Positions 33,299 through 41,776 of a DNA stretch of 44,278 nt are shown in pieces. The notes beneath the pieces are model-generated. The model was not told where the DNA came from. It saw only the letters and a list, made by a program, of their open reading frames with translations, and did not search any database. The DNA is from Myxococcus xanthus (GTDB taxonomy: Bacteria > Myxococcota > Myxococcia > Myxococcales > Myxococcaceae): assembly GCF_013116825.1 (NCBI RefSeq), contig NZ_JABFNS010000076.1, positions 1 through 44,278 on the forward strand, given 5' to 3'. Within the stretch, counting starts at the first letter, position 1, and each line of letters opens with the position of its first letter. Both the position numbers and the translations under genes were made by a program.

Positions 33299-34627
33299 TC
33301 AGACCGTGGTGCCGGTCGCGGCCGCGGCATCCTCGGCGGGGAGGCTGGCCAGCAGTTCGCGGGCCTTCTCCACCTTCACGTGGCCCGCCTTCACCAGCAG
33401 GTTGGCGATCTTCTCCACCCAGTCGCCCCGCGCGCCCGCCGTCACCGCCACGCAGCGCGCGTGCATCGCCATGTGGCCCTTCTGGATGCCCACGCTGCCC
33501 AGCGCCCGGAGCGCCGCGAAGTTCTGCGCCAGCCCCACCGCCGCGAACACCATGGCGAGCTCTCGCACCGACGTGGTCTGCATCAGCTTGAGCGCCATCT
33601 GCACGCCCGGGTGGATCTTGATGGGCCCGCCCACCGTCCCCAGCGCCATGGGCAGCTCGATGCGGCCCACCAGGTGGCCCTCTTCCAGGTACCAGGTGGA
33701 CAGCGGCCGGTACTGCCCGTTGCGGCAGGCGAACGCGTGCGCGCCCGCTTCAATGGCGCGCCAGTCCTGCCCCGTGGCGATGGCCACCGCGTCAATGCCG
33801 TTCATCACGCCCTTGTTGTGCGTGGCCGCGCGGTACGGGTCCGCCTCCGCGAAGCGGCTGGCCTGGGCGATGCCCTCGGCGATCTCCTCGGCCGGCATCT
33901 CGAAGTCCGCCAGCAGCGGGATGGGGATGCGGCACATGGCGCGCGCCAGCCGGCGGTCCGCCAGGTTGGAGAGGATGCGCAGGTACACCTTCCCGCCCGT
34001 CACCTGCTCGATGAGCGGCGCCACGCCCTCCGCCATGGTGTTGATGAGGTTGGCCCCCATCGCCTCCTGGGCGTCGATGATGAGGTGGACGATGAGCAGC
34101 GGCTCGCCGCGCGGCCCTTCCGGGGCCGGCAGCACGCGAACCTCGACGTCCTTCGCCCCGCCGCCACGCGCCACCATGGCCGGGTGGAAGCTGTTGGCCA
34201 GCGCGAGGATCTGCTCCTTGTGCGCCAGGATGCGCTCGGTGGCCACCGTCGGGTCGCCGTAGCGCGACACCTGCACCTGGCCAATCATCAGCGACGGGTC
34301 CGCCTCACCGATGAAGCCGCCCGCCTCCCGGACAATCTTCGCCGCGAAGGACACCGCCGCCACGACGGACGGCTCCTCCACCGCCATGGGCACCAGGTAG
34401 TCGCGCCCGTTGACCTGAAGGTTCAGGCCCAGGCCCAGCGGGAGGGAGAAGGTCCCCACCGCGTTCTCAATCATCTGGTTCGCCAGGACAGGCTGGAGCG
34501 CCTCCGAGCCCAGCAGCTGCTGCAGGTCCTCGGGCGTGAGCCGGAACATGCGGGAGAGGTGCGCGTGGCGCTCCTCCATCGGCAGCTTGTGGAACCCGGG
34601 AAGCCGGGACGTCACGGTGTCAGACAT
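33299..34627 (-). CDS. mvaA: HMG-CoA reductase, class II
   Basis: A 442-residue enzyme reducing HMG-CoA to mevalonate. It belongs to the bacterial class II form: no membrane anchor, and the motifs MIENAVGTFSLPLGLGL (E54 catalytic), DAQEAMGAN (near 185), THNKGVMNGID (K272) and GHMAMHARCVAV (near 385). The ATG at 34627 has GGAAGGAAG 4 bases upstream and was preferred to a frame start at 34657. The end overlaps none of its neighbours if mevalonate kinase uses GTG 33294. Cofactor preference (NADH or NADPH) cannot be told by eye. Confidence 0.95.
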   Translation of the reverse strand: MSDTVTSRLPGFHKLPMEERHAHLSRMFRLTPEDLQQLLGSEALQPVLANQMIENAVGTFSLPLGLGLNLQVNGRDYLVPMAVEEPSVVAAVSFAAKIVREAGGFIGEADPSLMIGQVQVSRYGDPTVATERILAHKEQILALANSFHPAMVARGGGAKDVEVRVLPAPEGPRGEPLLIVHLIIDAQEAMGANLINTMAEGVAPLIEQVTGGKVYLRILSNLADRRLARAMCRIPIPLLADFEMPAEEIAEGIAQASRFAEADPYRAATHNKGVMNGIDAVAIATGQDWRAIEAGAHAFACRNGQYRPLSTWYLEEGHLVGRIELPMALGTVGGPIKIHPGVQMALKLMQTTSVRELAMVFAAVGLAQNFAALRALGSVGIQKGHMAMHARCVAVTAGARGDWVEKIANLLVKAGHVKVEKARELLASLPAEDAAAATGTTV

Positions 34628-34660
34628 ATTCTTCCTTCCAGACTTCGGCGCGGGCACCCT

Positions 34661-35719
34661 CTACAGCGCCGCCAACCAATCCTTCAACTCTCCGGTGACC
34701 ACCCGGGGGCGCTGTCTCAGTTCAGCGCAGCTTCTGCTTCCCGTCAGCACGAGCGCCTGCCGCAGACTCGCCAGGATGACCTCCAGCGCCGCCTCCGCCG
34801 CCTCCAGCCCGCCCGCCTGCTGCGCCCGGAACAACGGCAGCGCCATGCCGGCCAGGTTCGCCCCCAGCGCCAGCACCTTGGCCGCGTCCAGCCCCGTGCG
34901 CAGGCCACCGCTCGCCACCAGGTGGACGTCCGGGCCCACGGCCCGGCGCACGGAGGCCAACGCCGCCGCCGTGGGAATGCCCCACGCGCTGAACTCCGCC
35001 CCCAGCTGTGCCTGTACGCCCGACGCGCGAAGTTGTTCCACGCGCACCCAGGACGTCCCGCCCAGACCGGACACGTCGATGTTCCGCACGCCCAGCTCCA
35101 CCAACCGCCGCGCGACGTCCGGGCCAATGCCGCAGCCCGTCTCCTTCACCAGCAGCCGGTCGCCAAAGGCCTTCACCAGCAGCTCCACCACGCGATAGCC
35201 GCCCTGGAAGTCCCGGTCTCCTTCCGGCTGCGTCAGCTCCTGACCCGCGTTGAGGTGCAGCGCCAGCCCGTCCGCGCCAATGCCGTCCACCAGCCGGCGC
35301 GTCCCGTCCACGCCCAGCCCGATGGCCTGGAACATGCCGATGTTGCCCAGGAGCGCCACCGTGGGCGCCACCTGCCGCACCTGGAAGGACGCGGCCCGCG
35401 AGGCGTCCTCCGACATGGCGCGCTGGCTGCCCACACCGAAGGCCAGGCCGTGGCGCTCGGCGAGCAGCGCGAGGTCGCGATTCACCGCACCCGCACGCTC
35501 GGTCCCACCCGTCATGCCGGTGACGAGCAGCGGGTAGCGCAGCCGCTTGCCCAGGAACGCCGTGGACAGGTCCACGTCCTCCACGGACATTTCCGGCATC
35601 GCGCAGTGGACCAGTTTGATGCACTCCAGCAGGGTGCTGTTTCCGCTGGGTTCGACGTCACCCGTCGAGCAAAGGTCGAGATGCGCGTCCTTGCGTCTGG
35701 CTGTGATGTCGTCGCCCAT
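34661..35719 (-). CDS. fni: Type 2 isopentenyl-diphosphate delta-isomerase
   Basis: A 352-residue FMN-dependent isomerase that interconverts isopentenyl and dimethylallyl diphosphate. Signature strings are the N-terminal ARRKDAHLDL, LLVTGMTGGT, FGVGSQRAM, ALHLNAGQE, VKETGCGIGPD, VSGLGGTSW and ASGGLRTGLDAAK. It is the first gene of the operon and precedes HMG-CoA reductase by 33 bases, so the operon holds every step from HMG-CoA to the C5 units. These feed carotenoids, quinones and the isoprenoid natural products of myxobacteria. Confidence 0.95.
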   Translation of the reverse strand: MGDDITARRKDAHLDLCSTGDVEPSGNSTLLECIKLVHCAMPEMSVEDVDLSTAFLGKRLRYPLLVTGMTGGTERAGAVNRDLALLAERHGLAFGVGSQRAMSEDASRAASFQVRQVAPTVALLGNIGMFQAIGLGVDGTRRLVDGIGADGLALHLNAGQELTQPEGDRDFQGGYRVVELLVKAFGDRLLVKETGCGIGPDVARRLVELGVRNIDVSGLGGTSWVRVEQLRASGVQAQLGAEFSAWGIPTAAALASVRRAVGPDVHLVASGGLRTGLDAAKVLALGANLAGMALPLFRAQQAGGLEAAEAALEVILASLRQALVLTGSRSCAELRQRPRVVTGELKDWLAAL

Positions 35720-35880
35720 CTCGATGAAGTCCGGTCCGCCCAGGTGCTACGGCGCGTAAGTGCCCGAATGACCGAGGTTTCCTAGCAAGCACGGCGGCCA
35801 AGGCGCAAGCCAAAGGGCCCGGGCGGTCAGTCCCGGCGTGTGGGTGGACGCTGGCGCCTCGTGGGCGGTATGAGCGCCGC

Positions 35881-36288
35881 GTGAGCGCCCCCCCGACCCA
35901 CGTGGTTGTCTTCCTGCACAGCGGCGACTACGACCGCGTGCATCAAGGCCTGTCCATCGCCGCCGCTGCCGTGGCCTCTGGCCGCAAGGCGGAGGTGTAC
36001 CTCTTCTGGTGGGCCCTGGAGCGCTTCCTCGATGGGGCGCTCGACGACCCGGACTTCATGGGCCGCGATGACGTCTCCGACCGCTTCGAGTCGCGTGGGA
36101 TGCCCACGTTGCGCGCCCTCCTCACACACCTGACCGATTCAGGACGCTTCACGCTGGCCGGGTGCACGGGCTCGCTGGGAGCCCTGGGTGCGGAGGCGCG
36201 GGCGGATGCCAGCGGCATCGCCCTGTGGCTGGGCTGGAGCGCCATCCTCCAGCGCACCGCGGGCGTGACGGACCGCTTCTATCTCTAG
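35881..36288 (+). CDS. DsrE-like small protein
   Basis: A 135-residue protein whose start (THVVVFLHSGDYDRVHQGLSIAAAAVASGRKAEVYLFWWALERFLDG) matches the DsrE/DsrF-like fold: a strand, then a helix with A/G-rich face, then a second strand. A cysteine in RFTLAGCTGSLGAL lies where some family members carry a reactive thiol. Function unknown; family members act in sulfur transfer or peroxiredoxin-related reactions. The start is GTG with a poor ribosome binding site. It is divergent from fni (161 bases) and convergent with the TonB receptor. Confidence 0.75.
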   Translation: MSAPPTHVVVFLHSGDYDRVHQGLSIAAAAVASGRKAEVYLFWWALERFLDGALDDPDFMGRDDVSDRFESRGMPTLRALLTHLTDSGRFTLAGCTGSLGALGAEARADASGIALWLGWSAILQRTAGVTDRFYL

Positions 36289-36321
36289 AAACGAGGCGCC
36301 GCCCGCGGTGGTGGCCGGGCT

Positions 36322-38754
36322 TCAGAGGCCCACCTTGACGCCCACGATGACGGCCCGAGGCGCGTTGGGCCGGGCACCGTAGGGACGGCGCGACACGACG
36401 GCCTGCTCGTCCAGGATATTGCGCGCGCTCAGGTACAGCTGCCCCCAGCGGGAGAAGTTCCAGCTCGCGTTGACGTCGAACGTCAGCAGCGCGTCCGTCA
36501 GCAGCTCCGGAGGCACCTCGCCCTGCCCCGCCTGCTCGCGCATGGCATCCACATAGAAGGCGCTCAGGGCCAGGCCGCCCCAGGACGTCTCCACGCCCGC
36601 GGTGGCGTAGAGCTGGTGCCGGGGCACGTAGGGCAGCTCGTCGCCCGCGCGCACGTTGCCGAACTGCGGGTCCGCCGACTGGAAGTCCTCACGCAGCCGC
36701 GTGCGCGTGAAGGTGTAGGACAGCGAGACGGGGAACGTCACGCCGCCGCCCGGACGGAACGTCTTCTCACCGAAGACTTCCAGGCCGTAGATGTAGGCCT
36801 TGCCCGCGTCCGTCTGCCGGTCGAGGGCATCATTGAGGCAGCCACTGGAGAACGTGCAGATGTCGGTGAGGTTCGAGTAGTCGTTGAAGAAGCCCACCGC
36901 CTCCAACCGCTCACCACGGCGGGTCCACCGCGCGCCGGCCTCGTAGTTGATGCTCTTCTCCGGCAGCACCACGTCCGGCTGTCCGGGCGCCGGGGGCGAG
37001 AAGCCGCGATAAGCGCCCGCGAACAGGCCCAGCTCGCGCGTCAAGGCGCCGTAGATGCCCATGCCCGGCATGAGCACCTCCAGCGCGCCGCTCGACTCGG
37101 TGCCCGTCAGGTGGTTCCGCGACGCCGAGCGGATGATTTCCATGCGCACGCCCGGCGTCAGCACCAGGGGCCCCCAACCGATGGCGTCCGTCGCGTGCAG
37201 GGCGATGGCGTGCGTGGAGTCCTTGTTGTCGGCCGTCGTGTACGTGGGCTCGCTGGTCCGCACGAGCTGGCCGCCCTGCATCAGGAAGGCGTCCTCGGTG
37301 TGGAGGCGGAGGATGCTGTCGTAGTGGAAGCGCGCGCCCAGCTCGAGGTTGTGGCTCAGCGACCCGGTGGTGGCCGTCCAACGGGCGATGCTCTGGAGCC
37401 CCTGGGACACGTACGTGCGGTCGTTGGGGCCGATGAGCAGCGCATCCTGGGACGACGACGAGTCCAGTTCGCCAGTGAGCACGCCGTAGTAGATGGAGTT
37501 GCGCGCGCTCGTGGGGTCCGCCAGCACGCTGGCGATGGAGGCGCCGCGGAAGCGGTTCACCTTGCGCCACGCCCGGCTCAAGTCATGCCGGTAGACGGAC
37601 GTCGTCACGGCCAGCCCGCCCGCTTCGAGCTCGTGGCTGAGCACCACCTGCGTGCGGTGCCACTTCATGTGGTCCAGGGCGCTCGCGACGTAGCGGCGCA
37701 GCGGCGCGGCGGCGAAGTCCGCGCTGCTCAGGCCCAGGTACGTCTCGTTCGAGTCCTCGTCCGAGTAGCCCAGCTTGAGCTGGAGCGTCTGGCGCACGGG
37801 GCCCTCGGGGACGAGCAGGTAGCGGCCCTTGGCCATCCACTCGTTGCGGGCGAAGCCCGTGTTGCCGCCAACGGTGTCCAGCTCCTTGAAGCCGTCACTG
37901 CGCAGGTGGATGCCTTCGAGCAGGAAGCCCGCGCGCTCGGTGCTGGCGCCGAAGACGCCGTGGGCCTTGCCGTAGAGGTACTCGCCGCCCGCCACGTCCA
38001 GCCAGGCGGACTCGGACGCGGGGATGTCCCGGGTGATGAACTCCACGGAGCCGCCCACCGTCTGCGGTCCCTGCTGGATGGCCGAGGGCCCCTTGAGCAC
38101 GCGGATGCTCTGCATGCGCGTGGCCAGCGGGAAGTAGTAGGCCGCCGGCGCGGAGTACGGCGCCGGGCCGAAGAGGACACCGTCCTCCAAAAGGGTGACC
38201 TTCTTGCTGCGGTCCGGATTGACGCCGCGCAAGCCCACGTTCGGCCGCAGGCCGAAGCCGTCCTCGCCACGGGAGTACACACCGGGCACCGTCTGGAGGA
38301 TGGCGGCGGGGTCATCGCGCTCGAAGCGCTCCAACTGCGCGGGCTTGAGCACGTGGATGGAGCCGCTCGTGCGCGCCTCCGAGGTGCCCACCACCACGCT
38401 CTCGAATCTCTTCTCCACCGCCGCGGGTGAAGGCTCCAGCGCCAGGGGCTCGCTCGCGGGGGGCTCGGTGGCCAGCGGCGCGTCGCCCACGGGCGCCTGC
38501 GCGGGCTCGGCCCACTGCGCCGCCTCGGCGGCGGTGTCCTGCGCTGGCGGCGCCTCAGGAAGGGCGGCGGCGTCCTGCGCCGGCGGCGCTTCAGGAACGA
38601 CGGCGGTGTCCTGCGCCTGCGCCGGCTCGGGGGCCACGGTGGCGGCATCCTGGGGCGGCTCGGACTGCGCCGCGGCCGGGGAGGCCCATGCCAGCAAGAG
38701 CGCCGGAAGTGTCCAACTCCGCGCCCACATCAGCTTCTGCTCGAACAGTGCCAT
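36322..38754 (-). CDS. TonB-dependent outer-membrane receptor (FecA-like)
   Basis: About 810 residues: signal peptide (WTLPALLLAWASPAAAQ), a 90-residue Pro/Ala/Glu-rich spacer with three 12-residue repeats (PEAPPAQDTAA type), a plug domain (about 120-250: PAAILQTVPGVYSRGEDGFGLRPNVGLRGVNPDRSKKVTLLEDGVLF) and a beta barrel ending in VIVGVKVGL with the usual terminal hydrophobic residue. The plug resembles ferric-dicitrate receptors, although the N-terminal signalling domain of FecA is missing. The start is uncertain: ATG 38754 is used; ATG 38730 and TTG 38799 are possible. It lies 123 bases after the delta-60 lipoprotein gene, whose promoter has a Fur-like box. Confidence 0.92.
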   Translation of the reverse strand: MALFEQKLMWARSWTLPALLLAWASPAAAQSEPPQDAATVAPEPAQAQDTAVVPEAPPAQDAAALPEAPPAQDTAAEAAQWAEPAQAPVGDAPLATEPPASEPLALEPSPAAVEKRFESVVVGTSEARTSGSIHVLKPAQLERFERDDPAAILQTVPGVYSRGEDGFGLRPNVGLRGVNPDRSKKVTLLEDGVLFGPAPYSAPAAYYFPLATRMQSIRVLKGPSAIQQGPQTVGGSVEFITRDIPASESAWLDVAGGEYLYGKAHGVFGASTERAGFLLEGIHLRSDGFKELDTVGGNTGFARNEWMAKGRYLLVPEGPVRQTLQLKLGYSDEDSNETYLGLSSADFAAAPLRRYVASALDHMKWHRTQVVLSHELEAGGLAVTTSVYRHDLSRAWRKVNRFRGASIASVLADPTSARNSIYYGVLTGELDSSSSQDALLIGPNDRTYVSQGLQSIARWTATTGSLSHNLELGARFHYDSILRLHTEDAFLMQGGQLVRTSEPTYTTADNKDSTHAIALHATDAIGWGPLVLTPGVRMEIIRSASRNHLTGTESSGALEVLMPGMGIYGALTRELGLFAGAYRGFSPPAPGQPDVVLPEKSINYEAGARWTRRGERLEAVGFFNDYSNLTDICTFSSGCLNDALDRQTDAGKAYIYGLEVFGEKTFRPGGGVTFPVSLSYTFTRTRLREDFQSADPQFGNVRAGDELPYVPRHQLYATAGVETSWGGLALSAFYVDAMREQAGQGEVPPELLTDALLTFDVNASWNFSRWGQLYLSARNILDEQAVVSRRPYGARPNAPRAVIVGVKVGL

Positions 38755-38877
38755 CTGAAGCGTTTCGACCTTGTCTGACTGGGATGTCCGACGACTCAAA
38801 AGCCAGGAGCCAGGGATGGTGACTCGCCCGCGCGCGGGCCGCCTTCCCCGGCTCCTGCTTCTACACTGCGTCAGCGA

Positions 38878-40350
38878 CTACCGCTTCTCAATGGGACCGC
38901 CGATGACGATCTTTCCATCCGACTGGATGGCGATGCCGCGAGCGGCCTCCTCGGTGCCCGCGGTCGCGACGTTGAGCTTCGCGATACCGCCGGTACCGAA
39001 GGTCGTGTCGAGGTTGCCCTCGGTGGTGAAGCGAGCCACCACCATCTGGTTGTCCCCGCCCTCGGTCACGAAGCCCGCCGCGTAGATGCGGTTGGTCGAA
39101 TCGAAGGCGACGGACCAGAAGCGGTCGTTCTCCGAGGTGGAGATCGGCGTGGCCTTGATGATGACCTCCTCCGCCGAGCCGCTCGTGGGGATGATGGCGA
39201 GGATGCCGTCGTCGTTCTGGTTGCCACCCGCGCGGTAACCCACCGCGGCGGCCCAATTGCCGTCCGCCGACCGGGCCACGCCGAAGAAGGCCTGCTCCGG
39301 CCGGTCGAGGCTGAAGGTCTTGTAGCCTTCCGGCGCGAAGGCCGTGTCCGGCTGGCCGTCCGGCGTCTGCACCAGGAGGAGGGCCTGGTTGTTCTGCGCG
39401 CCCAGGGAGCCGCTGCCCACGTGCAGGACGCGGTCGTCGTTCAGGACCACCAGGTTGCGGCCGCGGTCGTTGTCACCGACCAGGTCCAGCACCACGGCGC
39501 CGCCCACGCCCCACGTCGGGTCGAGCGCGCCCGTGGCGGTGTAGCGGAAGGACACCAGGTCCACCGCGCCGGAGGACGCGGAGCGGCCGTAGCCGGTCGT
39601 CACGTAGCTGCCGTTGGACTGCATGCCCACGGCGTAGGCCTCGGCCATGCCCCACTCAGGGTTGGTCTCGCTCTGGGCCTGGAACGGCGCGGACGTCACG
39701 ACGCCCTTCCAGCCGAACGCGTCGTCCGCCGTGCCGTTGTCGTTCAGCCGCTGCAGCACGATGCGGTTGGCCGCCTGCGCACCCACGCCCGTGGGCATGG
39801 AGGTGTAGCCGGACGTCATGATCTTGCCGTCCGGCTGGATGAAGCCGTAGCGCATGCCGTCGTTCAGGTTGGACAGGTTGAGGACGCTGAACCCGTTGGG
39901 CGTCTCGGTGGAGCCGAACGTCGTGTCCAGCGCACCTGTCGCCGTCAAGCGTGCCACCACGCGGTCGGTGTCCGAGCGCGTACCGTCCGCGCGCTTGTTG
40001 CCGAACAGCACGATGCGGTCCGTGCCGTCCACGCGCACGTCCCACAGCGAGTCACGCGTGCCGTCGCGGCCGGTGCCAAAGTCCACGTGCGTCACGCCGC
40101 CCGCACCGAACGTCGTGTCGTGCGTACCATCCTCGTTGAAGCGGACCACCGCGATGTCGCTGTCCAGCGCGCCGGTGCCCGCGTCAGGCGTCGGGTTCGT
40201 GCCCGCGTCCGTACCGGCGTCCGTGTTGGTGCCCGCGTCAGGCGTCGGAGTGGGCTCATCGTCGTCGCCACAGCCCGTCATGCACGCCAGCGTGAGCGCC
40301 AACGCGGCTCCACGCACCAGGAAGCTGCGGTGCTTCACCGTCTTCAACAT
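38878..40350 (-). CDS. Lipoprotein with delta-60 repeats, iron-module member
   Basis: A 490-residue lipoprotein: signal peptide with lipobox ACMTGC (C27), a low-complexity linker (PTPDAGTNTDAGTDAG, with DNA repeats at 40180-40250), and about six delta-60 repeats such as RVVARLTATGALDTTFG and MVVARFTTEGNLDTTFGTGG, which probably form a beta-propeller. Start ATG 40350 has GAGGAGGGG 9 bases upstream. It is the first gene after a Fur-like box and is followed by the TonB receptor, so it may be a surface partner of that receptor. No enzyme motif is visible. Confidence 0.88.
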   Translation of the reverse strand: MLKTVKHRSFLVRGAALALTLACMTGCGDDDEPTPTPDAGTNTDAGTDAGTNPTPDAGTGALDSDIAVVRFNEDGTHDTTFGAGGVTHVDFGTGRDGTRDSLWDVRVDGTDRIVLFGNKRADGTRSDTDRVVARLTATGALDTTFGSTETPNGFSVLNLSNLNDGMRYGFIQPDGKIMTSGYTSMPTGVGAQAANRIVLQRLNDNGTADDAFGWKGVVTSAPFQAQSETNPEWGMAEAYAVGMQSNGSYVTTGYGRSASSGAVDLVSFRYTATGALDPTWGVGGAVVLDLVGDNDRGRNLVVLNDDRVLHVGSGSLGAQNNQALLLVQTPDGQPDTAFAPEGYKTFSLDRPEQAFFGVARSADGNWAAAVGYRAGGNQNDDGILAIIPTSGSAEEVIIKATPISTSENDRFWSVAFDSTNRIYAAGFVTEGGDNQMVVARFTTEGNLDTTFGTGGIAKLNVATAGTEEAARGIAIQSDGKIVIGGPIEKR

Positions 40351-40388
40351 GATGTCTTCCCCTCCTCAGGAACCCTTCGAACTGCAAA

Positions 40389-40403
40389 CGATAATCGTTA
40401 TCA
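40389..40403. promoter_or_regulatory. Fur-like box (side of lipoprotein/TonB operon)
   Basis: The 15-base site CGATAATCGTTATCA matches the 7-1-7 Fur pattern TGATAATnATTATCA at 12 of 14 informative positions and is a near-perfect palindrome (GATAA/TTATC). It lies 38 bases upstream of the lipoprotein start on the minus strand. Confidence 0.75.
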
Positions 40404-40496
40404 GTTTCTCCACATCCGCCTCGTACTCCGGAAGACCGCGACGGGTCAACACCCAACCTGTGGAAACTCGCACGCTTCCCCGGTCAAATTTGAAGT

Positions 40497-40511
40497 TGAT
40501 TGTCATTAACA
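40497..40511. promoter_or_regulatory. Second Fur-like box (side of imelysin operon)
   Basis: TGATTGTCATTAACA matches the 7-1-7 Fur pattern at 11 of 14 informative positions and is flanked by extra symmetry (AAGTTG at 40493-40498, CAACTT at 40510-40515). It lies 26 bases upstream of the imelysin start. Confidence 0.55.
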
Positions 40512-40537
40512 ACTTCGGCGTGCTAGCGAGCCCGGAC

Positions 40538-41776
40538 ATGAACACCGAGTCATCGCGCCCCCTCTCCGTCCTGCGTGCGCGGGCCATCGCGCTCGCGGTG
40601 CCCGCCCTCCTCTCGCTGTCCGCGTGCAAGTCGGACAAGGTGACCCCGCCGGACGCAGGGACGGACAATCCGGACGACACGGTGGCCGCGACGCGCGCCG
40701 CGCTGCTGGAATCGACCGGAGCCTGTGTGCTGCAGACGGCACGTGAGTTCCAGACCGCGGCCGCCGCGCTGGAGAGCGCCGGCGCGGCCCTCGCGGCCAC
40801 GCCGGATGCCACCACGCGAGACGCCGCGCGCGAGGCCTACCACCAGGCCATGAACGCGTGGCAGGTGGCGGAGGTGATGCAGTTCGGTCCCGCCGCGCCC
40901 CGGAGCCTCCCGGGCGGCGCGGAGATTCGCGACAACATCTACTCGTGGCCCCTGGTCAGCCGGTGCGCCATCGAGGAGCAGCTCGTCAACCGCAGCTACG
41001 AGTCGGAGACCTTCGACAGCTCACTGGTGAGCCGCCGCGGCCTGTACGCGCTGGAGTACCTGCTCTTCTTCGAGGGGGACGACACCGCCTGCCCCGGCAC
41101 CTCCGTCATCGTATCCCAGGGCACGTGGGCGGCGCTGTCCGCGGACGAGCGGGCCGCGCGCAAGCGGGCGTACGCCGCCGTGGTGGCCGCCGACGTCCGC
41201 CGACGCGCGGACGCGCTGGTGAACGCGTGGGCCCCGGACCAGGAGAACTTCAGCCGGACGTTGGCGACGGCGGGCTCCGGCAATGCCGTGTACCCCTCCA
41301 CGCAGGCGGCGCTGAACTCCGTGAGCGACGCCATCTTCTACTTCGAGCGCGAGGTGAAGGACCTCAAGGTGGCACGGCCGCTGGCGCTGCGTGACTGCGC
41401 CACGTCGACGTGCCCCGAACACCTGGAGTCGCAGTTCGCCGCGCGCTCGAAGGCGAACATCCGGGCCAACCTGGTGGGCTACCGGCGCATCACGGAAGGC
41501 TGCGGCGAGAACTTCTCCGGCACGGGCTTCGACGACCTGCTCGAGGCCTCGGGCGCCGGCGCGCTGGCGGCGAAGCTGCGCGAGCGCAACGCGGCGGCGG
41601 CGGCGGGCATCGAGGCTGTTCCGGGTGAAGACCTGGCGACGGTCCTGGCTCAGGACAAGGCCGCGATGCGGACGATGTACGACGTCATCAAGGCCGTGAC
41701 GGACGTGCTCAAGACGGAGCTCGTCACCGTGCTGGACCTGGAGCTGCCCCAGTCCGTCGAGGGGGACAATGACTGA
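40538..41776 (+). CDS. Imelysin-family (M75) lipoprotein
   Basis: A 412-residue lipoprotein with lipobox LSLSAC (C30) and an imelysin domain. The family's helical signature is seen as AYHQAMNAWQVAEVMQFGPAA, then GGAEIRDNIYSWPLVSRCAIEEQLVNRSY and RRGLYALEYLLFFEGDD, where the usual GxHxxEYLLF is GLYALEYLLF, so the His of the proposed GxHxxE motif is replaced by Tyr. Characterised relatives (IrpA, ICMP, EfeO-like proteins) are iron-regulated and bind iron or heme; peptidase activity is doubtful. A Fur-like box lies just upstream. The stop overlaps the HTTM gene by 8 bases, so the two are translated together. Confidence 0.92.
   Translation: MNTESSRPLSVLRARAIALAVPALLSLSACKSDKVTPPDAGTDNPDDTVAATRAALLESTGACVLQTAREFQTAAAALESAGAALAATPDATTRDAAREAYHQAMNAWQVAEVMQFGPAAPRSLPGGAEIRDNIYSWPLVSRCAIEEQLVNRSYESETFDSSLVSRRGLYALEYLLFFEGDDTACPGTSVIVSQGTWAALSADERAARKRAYAAVVAADVRRRADALVNAWAPDQENFSRTLATAGSGNAVYPSTQAALNSVSDAIFYFEREVKDLKVARPLALRDCATSTCPEHLESQFAARSKANIRANLVGYRRITEGCGENFSGTGFDDLLEASGAGALAAKLRERNAAAAAGIEAVPGEDLATVLAQDKAAMRTMYDVIKAVTDVLKTELVTVLDLELPQSVEGDND

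Noticed and set aside
33245..35785. Open frame of 846 codons on the plus strand across mevalonate kinase, HMG-CoA reductase and isomerase
   Set aside because: Mirror of highly conserved genes; Arg/His/Gln-rich translation, no ribosome binding site or domain.
38827..38838. CCCGCGCGCGGG palindrome between lipoprotein and TonB receptor genes
   Set aside because: Simple GC alternation, common by chance at this base composition.
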